Assembly: GCA_902796295.1 (NCBI GenBank)
Contig: CADBOL010000005.1
Coordinates: forward strand, 1 to 13,825
DNA from: Oscillospiraceae bacterium
Lineage (GTDB): Bacteria > Bacillota > Clostridia > Oscillospirales > Acutalibacteraceae
Length of the DNA: 13,825 nt
Reading direction: 5' to 3'
The translations under genes and the position numbers were made by a program. The stretch's first letter is position 1, and each line of letters opens with the position of its first letter. Below the pieces are notes generated by a model that was given only the letters and a program-made list of their open reading frames with translations, searched no databases and had not been told where the DNA came from. Positions 1-6,757 of this stretch are shown here, in pieces.

Positions 1-17
1 AACGGTAACGGAGATTG

Positions 18-59
18 AAAAAATCCGGGCAGACTCAGAATGAGCCGCCCGGATTTTTT
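18..59 (-). terminator. Rho-independent terminator, possibly bidirectional
   Basis: A perfect inverted repeat pairs 18-30 with 47-59 (core TCCGGGC/GCCCGGA flanked by A6 and T6), with a small inner CTC/GAG pairing in the loop. On the minus strand it ends in a run of six T just after the phosphatase stop codon, so it should end the three-gene minus-strand operon. Because the plus strand also ends in a T run, it could equally serve a gene entering from the left of the window, which is not visible here. Confidence 0.9.
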
Positions 60-846
60 ATTCAAGTATATATTCTCTGAATGATTCGATTTCCTCACGG
101 GTAATCCCGAGTCCGTTTTCGACAAAATTATCAAAGCTTCCGAATTTTTCGGCCATCGCATCATATGCGGATTTTATATATTCCTCTTTTGCAAGAAAAA
201 CCTCATATGTTTTGTCGGCTATCTTACTGTTTCTCATAAATACTCTTGCGAGCTTTGAGTATTTTTCTGCGTTTTTTGCAGAGACCTCGTTTGTGAGCAG
301 ATAATCTCTGAGTATTTCGTCAGTGCCGACATTGAGGAGTTTCAGAATAATCGCAGATACAATTCCGGTCCTGTCTTTGCCCGCTGTGCAGTGAAAAAGC
401 ACAGCGCCTTTTCTGTTATTGATAATAAGCTTTATAGCTTTTGAGAGCTGAGAGAGAGCAAAGTCATCGGTAACCACTATAGGATATACCGTTTTCAGAT
501 CCGGAATGTAATTGTAAAGTTCCTCTTTGCTTTCCGCCTTCTTTATCGCGGCAAATACATCAGAGCCCATTCCTCCGGTCACAGCCATATTTGCCTCATT
601 GAAAAAGGGGATGGGAATGTATCTCGCTCCGTCCGGAATTATATCCGGCTTTTTGATTTTTTCGGCCGCGGCTCTGAAATCAATGACTTTGGAGACTTTA
701 TAATAATCCTCAAGGATTGCTCTGTCATGTTCATTGAGCCTGCTCAGCTTTGCGCTTCTGAGTATCAGACCGGATTTAACCGTCTTACCGTCAAGTGTTT
801 TAACGCAGCCTATATCTCTGAAATTGAGTTTTTTATCAGTAATCAT
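58..846 (-). CDS. Tyrosine/lipid phosphatase (Y_phosphatase3 type)
   Basis: A 262-residue cytosolic phosphatase with the cysteine phosphatase P-loop HCTAGKDRTG at residues 152-161 (nucleophile Cys153, phosphate-binding Arg159). The N-terminal NFRDIG (8-13) and VIDFR (54-58) motifs and the C-terminal region ending ...GITREEIESFREYIL are typical of the bacterial family that includes Listeria LipA and Mycobacterium PtpB. The Lys and Asp inside the loop (GKDR) are a hallmark of members active on phosphotyrosine and also on phosphoinositides, so the substrate could be protein or lipid. No signal peptide is visible. The start ATG overlaps the upstream oxidoreductase stop as TAATG and has no clear Shine-Dalgarno, so translation is probably coupled. 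It is the last gene of the operon, directly before the terminator. Family call is firm; the substrate is unknown. Confidence 0.9.
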   Translation of the reverse strand: MITDKKLNFRDIGCVKTLDGKTVKSGLILRSAKLSRLNEHDRAILEDYYKVSKVIDFRAAAEKIKKPDIIPDGARYIPIPFFNEANMAVTGGMGSDVFAAIKKAESKEELYNYIPDLKTVYPIVVTDDFALSQLSKAIKLIINNRKGAVLFHCTAGKDRTGIVSAIILKLLNVGTDEILRDYLLTNEVSAKNAEKYSKLARVFMRNSKIADKTYEVFLAKEEYIKSAYDAMAEKFGSFDNFVENGLGITREEIESFREYILE

Positions 847-2174
847 TATAAATTCGTTTTAAATGTTTTTTCGTATACCTTTTTCCAGGTTCTGACTTTA
901 TCGGAGTTATATTTTCTCGGTATTGTCGCGCAGGTTGCGGTGACGGCGCTGATTCTCACTCCGGTAGAGGGAAGCTTTTTGAGGAACTCTGGATTTTTGC
1001 AGACCTGTTTTGCCTTGTTGAGCAGATCCTGAACTTTGATTGTCATGCTTGAAAGACCGGTGAAGTTTGCGCCGAATGTGATATCGTCATCAGTTACGGT
1101 GCCGCTTTCAAACAAAAAGTCAACATCGCCGGCGTTAAGCTTTGCCATAAGCAGTTTTGCCGCCGCGAGCACGGCGAGGTCAGTACCCAGTGATTTGAAG
1201 AAATTATACTGATACGGCCACAGACTCTCTGCCGAGAATGAATCGTTTTTATCTGCGATAACGGTGTCCGCAAGGATTTTAGATGCCCTGAGGGAATTTG
1301 CTATACCCGAGCCGATAAGGGGAACTGTCATAAACGCGCTGTCGCCGATTGCGGCATATCCGTCCGCGACCATAAGTGAGAGCGGCTGTCTGACCGGGAT
1401 TTTTACAAACTGCCCGCCGCGAACGATTTCGGTGCCGAGTCTCGGGCTTGTTTTTCTGAGAACTTCGGTGAATCTGTTGACTTCATTCATATCAAAGTCT
1501 TCAAATCTTCCTATCAGGACATCGGTATATTCGTCTTCCGATGCAACCCAGCTCATTCCGAGTATATTGTCTTTTAGCAGCATTACCTTGAATTTGGCGC
1601 TTACTTCTTCATCGCTTGCTTTATTATAAAATGCTCTGAAAATTCTGATATATTCAAAAGGCGCAAGCTCTTTTTCAATGCCGAGCGAATCTGGAAGATT
1701 CATCCTGACCGGCGAGAGCATTCCGCATGCGTCAATGATAAGGTCGCCGTAATAATCGCCTTTGTCTGTCTTTATACCGACAACTCTGTTTCCGAAAAGA
1801 ATAGGGGAGTCTATCACGGTGTCATACTGTATTTTGACTCCGCAACCGAGGGCGTGGTTTATGAGATGCTCGTAAATATCCCTGCGCTCCATTTTGATTT
1901 CGAGCTCATCCTCGGGTACGTGCTGAGTAAGCCCGACCGTTTCGGACGGATTAAAGAATGTCATGTTTTCTTTATACTCGAATTTGGTGACGGGCGGCAT
2001 GGGGATGCCTGCCGTTTCAAGAGCTCCCGGAGCGAAAATATCGGTCCAGTCATAGCCGAGTGTGCCCTCGGATTTCTGCTCGTATACGGTTACGTCATAA
2101 CCTGCGGCCGAAAGCTGCGCCGCCGCGGCGATACCGCCGTGTCCGAGTCCGGCAACAATTATTTTTTTACCCAC
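846..2174 (-). CDS. FAD-dependent oxidoreductase (monooxygenase/geranylgeranyl reductase-like fold)
   Basis: A 442-residue flavoprotein. The N-terminal dinucleotide-binding motif is GLGHGG (residues 9-14, GxGxxG), with Glu32 at the end of the second strand to bind the ADP ribose. A second motif, DACG (148-151), and a third, AAIGDSAFMTVPLIGSG (274-290, Gly277-Asp278), are characteristic of the p-hydroxybenzoate hydroxylase/geranylgeranyl reductase superfamily of FAD enzymes. No transmembrane segment or Fe-S motif is visible. The start is GTG: it has a perfect AAGGAGG seven bases upstream, which overlaps the hydrolase stop codon, and translation there gives the Rossmann strand directly (GKKIIVAG). 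The substrate is unknown; a role in reducing or hydroxylating a lipid or isoprenoid would suit the lipase-like neighbour, but that is inference. The C-terminal 120 residues have no motif I recognise. Confidence 0.85.
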   Translation of the reverse strand: MGKKIIVAGLGHGGIAAAAQLSAAGYDVTVYEQKSEGTLGYDWTDIFAPGALETAGIPMPPVTKFEYKENMTFFNPSETVGLTQHVPEDELEIKMERRDIYEHLINHALGCGVKIQYDTVIDSPILFGNRVVGIKTDKGDYYGDLIIDACGMLSPVRMNLPDSLGIEKELAPFEYIRIFRAFYNKASDEEVSAKFKVMLLKDNILGMSWVASEDEYTDVLIGRFEDFDMNEVNRFTEVLRKTSPRLGTEIVRGGQFVKIPVRQPLSLMVADGYAAIGDSAFMTVPLIGSGIANSLRASKILADTVIADKNDSFSAESLWPYQYNFFKSLGTDLAVLAAAKLLMAKLNAGDVDFLFESGTVTDDDITFGANFTGLSSMTIKVQDLLNKAKQVCKNPEFLKKLPSTGVRISAVTATCATIPRKYNSDKVRTWKKVYEKTFKTNL

Positions 2175-2181
2175 GATTATT

Positions 2182-2188
2182 CCTCCTT
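2182..2188 (-). promoter_or_regulatory. Ribosome binding site AAGGAGG that fixes a GTG start
   Basis: AAGGAGG on the minus strand sits seven bases before the GTG at 2174 and shares bases with the TAA stop of the upstream hydrolase (TAAGGAGG). It makes GTG the convincing start of the FAD oxidoreductase and suggests coupling of the two genes. Confidence 0.85.
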
Positions 2189-3701
2189 ATTTGAAAACGG
2201 AAAATATTTTGTCATATATATTTCTGAAAAACTCAAGTATTTTGATATTGAAAGCAAAGATCTTATCAAAAAAAGATTCTTTGATTTCGGGAGTGCCGTT
2301 ATCAATTGATATTGATTTATCGCTCTTGTCATAAACCATATACTGAGGATACTCTTTAAAGGTCTTTACTGTTGCCTGACCGTCGCTGTAGAGGAGAGCT
2401 TTGACTATTTCATCCATATCTCCGCACATGTCCGCGTGAGGCATGTTTCTGAAAAACCATGTCTGATCTTTGAACATGCAGGTTCCGGCATAAATTGTAT
2501 TATCCGGGTTTAAATAAGAATTATCAGCCGATGCGTCAAGTTTTTCGTAAACCGTGCTCCCGAATTCTGCGCAGGTGGCTCCGAATGACGAGCTTTCGGT
2601 GTCAACCACCGCGTCGCTCATTTTTTTCCAGGAGGGAGTCAGAGGCACTGACGGGAAGCCGTATCTTGAAAAAACATAGATGCTGATTTCTTTGTTCTGT
2701 TTCTCAAGCGTTTCTGTTTTGTAAGGTCTTATCTCGGTATTGTATCTGTCTATCTTTTCAATGAGCTTGCTTCTGTCAATTCCGTCGTCTTTATAAACTT
2801 TGCCGAATACAAAATCTTTTGCGGAGTCAACATATTTATCGGGAACCATCGCCCAGATGCTCAGCCACCCGCCGAACATAGGCATGAGGATATCTCTTAT
2901 TGCTCTCTCGCCCAGATGCTCGACTATGTTATTTGCAAGCACTGCGAGGTCATTGTCAATTCCGGCGCCGGCGAGTATATCAATAAGGCCTGTAAGCAGT
3001 TTCTCATATTCATTGCCGCCGAGCATTTTTTTGAAAAACTCAACGATGGCTTCGCCTTCAAATACGATTTCGCCGCTCATCATTTCGCCCGTGTATGTTT
3101 CACCGTATATCGCTGTTGTATTGTAGCAGATGCTTCTGAGTTTATCTGAGCCGTAAAGCTTTGTATATGTGTTTACGATTATTCCGCCGAAGCTGTGGCA
3201 CTCGATTGCGACCTTGTCACAGCCGGAGTTTTCCGTAACATAGTTTATGAAGTCATTGAGCTCCTGCGCAGACTGTATCGGGTCAACTCTCCAGTCATAA
3301 TTGAAATCAAGGCAGCTGTCGGCTTTTATGCTGTCAGCAGGAGGATAAACCATATATGCGCCGCTGCTGTCCGTTACTTCGCCGTCTTTTGACAGATTTG
3401 CGCTGCTGAGCAGATCGTTTACGGGATCAAGAATAGCGTCGCCGAGTCTGTCGTAATCTTTGGTGACGAGGAATAAAAGCAGATCGCCGATATGTGCCTT
3501 GACGAGGTCGAGGATCTTATCTGTTGACGGCGGCCATACCGGCTCGCTGTCCTTATCGTTTTTATCGGAATAAAGATCTTTTCCCATAAACCCGTGAATG
3601 TAAATGAACGGGCAGGATTGGGAATAGCCGTGAGCTGTCAGCGGAAAGAAAATACACGCTGTCAGAATAACACACATTAATACGGATATAATCTTTTTCA
3701 T
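2187..3701 (-). CDS. Secreted or lipid-anchored LCAT-like alpha/beta hydrolase (lipase/acyltransferase)
   Basis: A 504-residue exported protein. The N terminus (MKKIISVLMCVILTAC...) is a signal sequence. It contains a possible lipobox LTAC with Cys16, but hydrophobic IFFPL follows, so cleavage nearer AHG-Y (residues 23-26) is an alternative. The mature part opens with YIHGFMG (34-40), the oxyanion-loop strand of lipases. It then shows FNYDWR (133-138), typical of the lecithin:cholesterol acyltransferase family, and the nucleophile elbow CHSFGG with Ser170, where the first Gly of GxSxG is Cys. His422 (MPHADM) is the likely catalytic His; the acid is not assigned. The last 28 residues (477-504) form an amphipathic Phe/Lys/Ile-rich helix. 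ATG 3701 is chosen over an upstream GTG at 3713 because that GTG lies inside the AGAGGTG binding site. First gene of the minus-strand operon. Substrate unknown. Confidence 0.82.
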   Translation of the reverse strand: MKKIISVLMCVILTACIFFPLTAHGYSQSCPFIYIHGFMGKDLYSDKNDKDSEPVWPPSTDKILDLVKAHIGDLLLFLVTKDYDRLGDAILDPVNDLLSSANLSKDGEVTDSSGAYMVYPPADSIKADSCLDFNYDWRVDPIQSAQELNDFINYVTENSGCDKVAIECHSFGGIIVNTYTKLYGSDKLRSICYNTTAIYGETYTGEMMSGEIVFEGEAIVEFFKKMLGGNEYEKLLTGLIDILAGAGIDNDLAVLANNIVEHLGERAIRDILMPMFGGWLSIWAMVPDKYVDSAKDFVFGKVYKDDGIDRSKLIEKIDRYNTEIRPYKTETLEKQNKEISIYVFSRYGFPSVPLTPSWKKMSDAVVDTESSSFGATCAEFGSTVYEKLDASADNSYLNPDNTIYAGTCMFKDQTWFFRNMPHADMCGDMDEIVKALLYSDGQATVKTFKEYPQYMVYDKSDKSISIDNGTPEIKESFFDKIFAFNIKILEFFRNIYDKIFSVFK

Positions 3702-3710
3702 TAAGAAAAT

Positions 3711-3717
3711 CACCTCT
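3711..3717 (-). promoter_or_regulatory. Ribosome binding site AGAGGTG of the hydrolase
   Basis: AGAGGTGA on the minus strand lies 10-11 bases before the ATG at 3701. A longer reading from GTG 3713 would begin inside this site and is therefore disfavoured. Confidence 0.65.
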
Positions 3718-3725
3718 GAAATTTA

Positions 3726-3754
3726 ATTTTAAAATTTTTTTATAAATGTGTCAA
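3726..3754 (-). promoter_or_regulatory. Sigma-A-type promoter of the hydrolase operon
   Basis: On the minus strand TTGACA (3754-3749) is followed by a 17-base spacer and TAAAAT (3731-3726): 6/6 and 5/6 matches to consensus at the ideal spacing. The predicted transcript starts near 3719, giving a very short leader that still contains the AGAGGTG site. Confidence 0.8.
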
Positions 3755-3831
3755 TAGTAAAGGGGCGCTGTTTTAAGGTGATTTTTGCACAAAAAAAGAG
3801 CGCATTTTTTTACACCCGTCCCAGCTTAATT

Positions 3832-3847
3832 ATTCAGTTGACTAAAT
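3832..3847. promoter_or_regulatory. Candidate repressor operator over the kinase -35
   Basis: ATTCAGTTGACTAAAT is a partial palindrome: six of eight base pairs are symmetric (ATTxAGT/ACTxAAT around a TG centre). It overlaps the TTGACT -35 of the sugar kinase promoter, the usual place for a repressor site. No regulator gene is present in the window. Assignment to any regulator family would be guesswork. Confidence 0.4.
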
Positions 3848-3867
3848 GAGTGCGTATGATATATAAT
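3838..3867 (+). promoter_or_regulatory. Sigma-A-type promoter of the FGGY kinase
   Basis: TTGACT (3838-3843), an 18-base spacer and a perfect TATAAT (3862-3867). Transcription should start near 3874, leaving a leader of about 22 bases with GGAGG at 3884-3888, seven bases before the ATG. Confidence 0.8.
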
Positions 3868-3895
3868 TGGTAAAAAGTTTAGCGGAGGTTTTATT

Positions 3896-5476
3896 ATGAT
3901 TGACGCTGTTTCTGCTGTCAGAGAAAACAAAACGAGTATCGGTATTGAATTCGGCTCAACAAGGATCAAAGCCGTATTGATTGACGGCTCGGCCAATCCT
4001 CTCGCTTCCGGATCGTATGACTGGGAGAATTCTTTTATAAACGGAGTATGGACCTATTCTCTTGAAGACGTTAAAAAAGGTATGCAGAGCGCTTTCGCCG
4101 CTCTTAAAGCGGATGTATTGTCAAAATACGGCGTTGCTCTCACAGGCACTGGAGCTATGGGTATCAGCGGCATGATGCACGGATATCTTGTCTTTGATTC
4201 TCAGGGCAATCAGCTTGCCGATTTCCGTACATGGCGCAATACAATTACCGGCGAAGCCGCCGCAAAGCTCACGGAGCTCTTTGATTTCAATATTCCTCAG
4301 CGCTGGAGCATTGCGCATCTTTATCAGGCGATGCTTAACGGCGAGGAGCATGTCAAAGATATAGCGTCAATGAATACCCTCGCTTCATATATTCATTATC
4401 TGCTCACAGGCAGCAGGGTCGTCGGAATAGGCGAAGCGAGCGGTATGTTCCCGATTGACAGCAATATCAATGATTATGATGAAACCATGCTCGATAAATT
4501 CGACGCGCTAACAGGTGATTATCCCTGGAATATCAGAGATATCCTGCCCAAAGTACTGACTGCCGGCGAACCTGCCGGAAATCTTACCGGAGAAGGCGCG
4601 CTTCTCCTTGACCCGACCGGTGAATTCAAGCCGGGAATACCTCTCTGCCCTCCCGAGGGAGACGCCGGCACGGGTATGGTTGCTACCGGCTCCGTAGCCG
4701 AAAGGACCGGTAATATCAGCGCGGGTACATCTGTTTTTCTCATGGTTGTGCTTGAGAAAGCTTTGTCTTCACTTTATACAGAAATAGACATGGTTACCAC
4801 ACCTTCGGGCAGACCCGTTGCAATGGTTCACTGCAACAACTGCACCGGTGAAATAGATGCCTGGGCTGAGATTTTCACCCGGATGTGCAGAGAGATGGGC
4901 GCGGATGTTTCGGTATATAAAGTGCTCGATAAGATGTTTGAGCTTTCGCTTAAAGGAGATAAAGACTGTGGCGGTCTTGTAGGTTACAATTATATTTCGG
5001 GTGAGGTTATCACCGGTGTCAATATCGGAAAACCGATGTTTTTCAGAAGCCGTGACTCTGTCTTTTCTCTGGAAAACTTTGCGCGGACACAGATCTGCTC
5101 CGCCGCGGCAACTCTCAGCATCGGCAAAGAGCTTCTTGACAGGGAAAATGTAAAAATCGACAGACTTCTCGGCCACGGCGGGTATTTCAAAGCACCTCTC
5201 GCGGGTCAGAAAATAATGTCCGCAGCTCTTGATGCTCCTATTTCGGTTATGAAAACCGCCGGTGAGGGCGGCCCGTGGGGTCAGGCTATTCTCGCGGGAT
5301 ATATGCTCAATAAATCAGAGGGGGAATCTCTTGAGGATTATCTCGAGAGCAGAGTATTCAGCTCCTTTGAGTCATTTGAGGTAAAGCCCGATGAAGACGA
5401 TAAAAAGGGATTTGCCCGGTTTATTGAGAATTACAAAAAAGGCCTTGCGGCTCAGAAAGCAGTTGACTCGGAATAA
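3896..5476 (+). CDS. FGGY-family carbohydrate kinase (pentulose-kinase-like)
   Basis: A 526-residue cytosolic sugar kinase of the ASKHA fold, about the usual family length. The N-terminal phosphate loop is IGIEFGSTRIKAVLID (15-30), with a GISGMMHG motif (89-96) and a substrate-region RTWRNT (111-116). GDAGTG (255-260) supplies the likely catalytic base Asp256. The ATP-binding C-terminal domain shows ISAGTS (274-279), LLGHGGYFKAP (424-434) and GEGGPWGQAILAG (456-468). Members usually phosphorylate a ketopentose or related sugar. The overall pattern reminds me of L-ribulokinase-type kinases of gut bacteria, but xylulose or another ketose is equally possible, so no gene symbol is given. The gene has its own promoter and a GGAGG site seven bases before ATG. 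No sugar transporter, isomerase or regulator lies beside it, which is why the substrate cannot be named. Confidence 0.88.
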   Translation: MIDAVSAVRENKTSIGIEFGSTRIKAVLIDGSANPLASGSYDWENSFINGVWTYSLEDVKKGMQSAFAALKADVLSKYGVALTGTGAMGISGMMHGYLVFDSQGNQLADFRTWRNTITGEAAAKLTELFDFNIPQRWSIAHLYQAMLNGEEHVKDIASMNTLASYIHYLLTGSRVVGIGEASGMFPIDSNINDYDETMLDKFDALTGDYPWNIRDILPKVLTAGEPAGNLTGEGALLLDPTGEFKPGIPLCPPEGDAGTGMVATGSVAERTGNISAGTSVFLMVVLEKALSSLYTEIDMVTTPSGRPVAMVHCNNCTGEIDAWAEIFTRMCREMGADVSVYKVLDKMFELSLKGDKDCGGLVGYNYISGEVITGVNIGKPMFFRSRDSVFSLENFARTQICSAAATLSIGKELLDRENVKIDRLLGHGGYFKAPLAGQKIMSAALDAPISVMKTAGEGGPWGQAILAGYMLNKSEGESLEDYLESRVFSSFESFEVKPDEDDKKGFARFIENYKKGLAAQKAVDSE

Positions 5477-5482
5477 TAAATT

Positions 5483-5517
5483 ACCGGTGAAGAGATGGCT
5501 CCTCACCGGTTCTTTTT
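5483..5517 (+). terminator. Rho-independent terminator of the kinase gene
   Basis: ACCGGTGA (5483-5490) pairs with TCACCGGT (5503-5510), and GAG/CTC extends the stem inward across a single bulged base on each side. TCTTTTT follows immediately. It starts seven bases after the kinase stop codon, and its T tract runs into the stop codon of the convergent alcohol dehydrogenase. The reverse direction has only a loose T-rich tail (AATTTATTATT), so termination of the dehydrogenase transcript here is possible but weaker. Confidence 0.85.
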
Positions 5518-6625
5518 AATTGAATTTCAAAAGTATTTTTTCGGCTTCTTCTCTTGTCAGCCCTCCCGGAGACGCAGTAAAGTTTCCGGGAATTACGTTT
5601 TCCCATCTTGCCGAGTATTTATGAGCGAGATCCGGGTCAATTTTAATGCCGTCAAGCTTAACGAGTGAAGTTATTACTTTTTTAACCTCGTTTTCATCTT
5701 CGGTCATTTTAAAGAAAGCCTCGGATTTTTCGGGAGAGTAGATTTTGCATCTGTCAATGAAATCGGTAAAGAACGCCGCGCAGGCCGTTCCGTGAGGCAC
5801 CGAGTAGTTTTCGGTCAGCACATACCCCATAGGATGCGGAAATGCCGTGCCGCAGGTGTTGATGACAAGCCCTGCGTATATTGAGCCGTAATAAAGCGGT
5901 TCTCTGAGACTTAAATCTACTGTGTCTGTAAGTGACAGCTCCTTAAGACATGAATACAGCATGGGAATCGCTTTTTCGGCGTAAATTCTTTCAACGCCCT
6001 CGCATTTATCGGTGAAAAATCCTTCTATGGCATGATGAAATGCGTCAAGAGCAGTGGAAACCGTGTAATCATAGGGGAGTGAGTAAGTATATTTCGGATC
6101 GCAGAATGAAATCTTCGCATAGCAGTCGGGCCCTTTTACGCTCTTTTTGAATCCGGTTTTATCATTGGTGAGAACCGAAACGGCCGTTACTTCACTTCCG
6201 GTGCCCGCTGTTGTGCCGATGAGCGCAACGGGAATAGGCGGGATGCATCCGTTGTCTTTGCCGTAAATATCTTCGGGAGCAAAATCCGGATTTGTCGCAA
6301 AAAAAGCTATTGCCTTTGACGCATCCTGAGCGGAGCCTCCTCCGATACCTAAAATAAAATCTGCATTGAAATCACGGGCTTTTTTTCCGGCTTCGTGACA
6401 GCTTGAAATAAGCGGATTTTCGGTTATACCGTCATATATTTCGAAGCTTATTCCCTCATCCTGAAGTGCTTTGACCGCATCGTCCAGAGCGCCTGATTTT
6501 TTCGCTCCGTGTTTTCCGGTTACTATGAGACATTTACTGCCCAGTGAAGCTAAAAGGGCTGAGCTGTTAATAACGGCGTTTTCACCGTAAATACAGCGAA
6601 CGGGCATATAGACATTATAGTTCAT
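5516..6625 (-). CDS. Iron-containing (group III) alcohol dehydrogenase
   Basis: A 369-residue NAD(P)-dependent dehydrogenase of the Fe-ADH family, near the usual length of about 380. The nucleotide-binding motif is GIGGGSAQDASKA (93-105), followed by the TTAGTGSEV signature (138-146). The four metal ligands are visible as Asp194, His198 (ALDAFHHA), His264 (FPHPMG) and His278 (VPHG). The enzyme interconverts an alcohol or polyol with its aldehyde or ketone; the true substrate cannot be read from sequence. The start is ATG 6625, because the upstream GTG at 6634 is part of the GAGGTG ribosome binding site. It converges on the sugar kinase and diverges from the rnf unit, so it is transcribed alone. 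It could dispose of reducing equivalents in fermentation, which is inference. Confidence 0.9.
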   Translation of the reverse strand: MNYNVYMPVRCIYGENAVINSSALLASLGSKCLIVTGKHGAKKSGALDDAVKALQDEGISFEIYDGITENPLISSCHEAGKKARDFNADFILGIGGGSAQDASKAIAFFATNPDFAPEDIYGKDNGCIPPIPVALIGTTAGTGSEVTAVSVLTNDKTGFKKSVKGPDCYAKISFCDPKYTYSLPYDYTVSTALDAFHHAIEGFFTDKCEGVERIYAEKAIPMLYSCLKELSLTDTVDLSLREPLYYGSIYAGLVINTCGTAFPHPMGYVLTENYSVPHGTACAAFFTDFIDRCKIYSPEKSEAFFKMTEDENEVKKVITSLVKLDGIKIDPDLAHKYSARWENVIPGNFTASPGGLTREEAEKILLKFN

Positions 6626-6631
6626 CTTTTT

Positions 6632-6637
6632 CACCTC
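6632..6637 (-). promoter_or_regulatory. Ribosome binding site GAGGTG that fixes the dehydrogenase start
   Basis: GAGG on the minus strand lies eight bases before ATG 6625. A three-residue-longer reading from GTG 6634 would start inside this site, so the ATG is preferred. Confidence 0.75.
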
Positions 6638-6643
6638 GGTTTT

Positions 6644-6671
6644 ATTATAAATTATTCAATTAAAAAATCAA
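6644..6671 (-). promoter_or_regulatory. Possible promoter of the alcohol dehydrogenase
   Basis: On the minus strand TTGATT (6671-6666), a 16-base spacer and TATAAT (6649-6644). The hexamers are good, but a start about seven bases downstream would fall at the ribosome binding site and leave a leader of only about 12 bases, so the true promoter may lie elsewhere in this AT-rich gap. Confidence 0.4.
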
Positions 6672-6689
6672 TATATTTTTATTTTAAAG

Positions 6690-6718
6690 TTGAATATTTT
6701 TAAATATTGTAGTATTAT
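6690..6718 (+). promoter_or_regulatory. Sigma-A-type promoter of the apbE-rnf unit
   Basis: TTGAAT (6690-6695), an exact 17-base spacer and TATTAT (6713-6718). Predicted start is near 6725, giving a leader of about 33 bases before the ATG at 6758. It is the only good promoter I see upstream of the nine co-directional genes. Confidence 0.65.
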
Positions 6719-6748
6719 ATATCTTGTAATTTTATGCCTTTGAATCGC

Positions 6749-6753
6749 GGTGA
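6749..6753 (+). promoter_or_regulatory. Ribosome binding site GGTGA that decides the apbE start
   Basis: GGTGA pairs with the 5' part of the anti-Shine-Dalgarno, and its register puts ATG 6758 at the ideal distance. The longer start at ATG 6734 has only AT-rich sequence before it. Confidence 0.6.
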
Positions 6754-6757
6754 AAGA

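Noticed and set aside
2109..2143. Plus-strand frame encoding KLRRRGDTAV, identical over ten residues to part of the NusG_II protein at 8029-8058
   Set aside because: The plus-strand copy is the antisense of the GHGG Rossmann motif of the FAD oxidoreductase, which is clearly the real gene. The nucleotide match is only about 23 of 30 and GC-rich, so I take it as coincidence rather than a repeat.
3771..3820. GGTG...CACC with A7 and T7 runs between the divergent promoters, as a hairpin or riboswitch
   Set aside because: The inner bases are mostly T opposite T and the remaining pairing is A/T only; I see no conserved riboswitch core.
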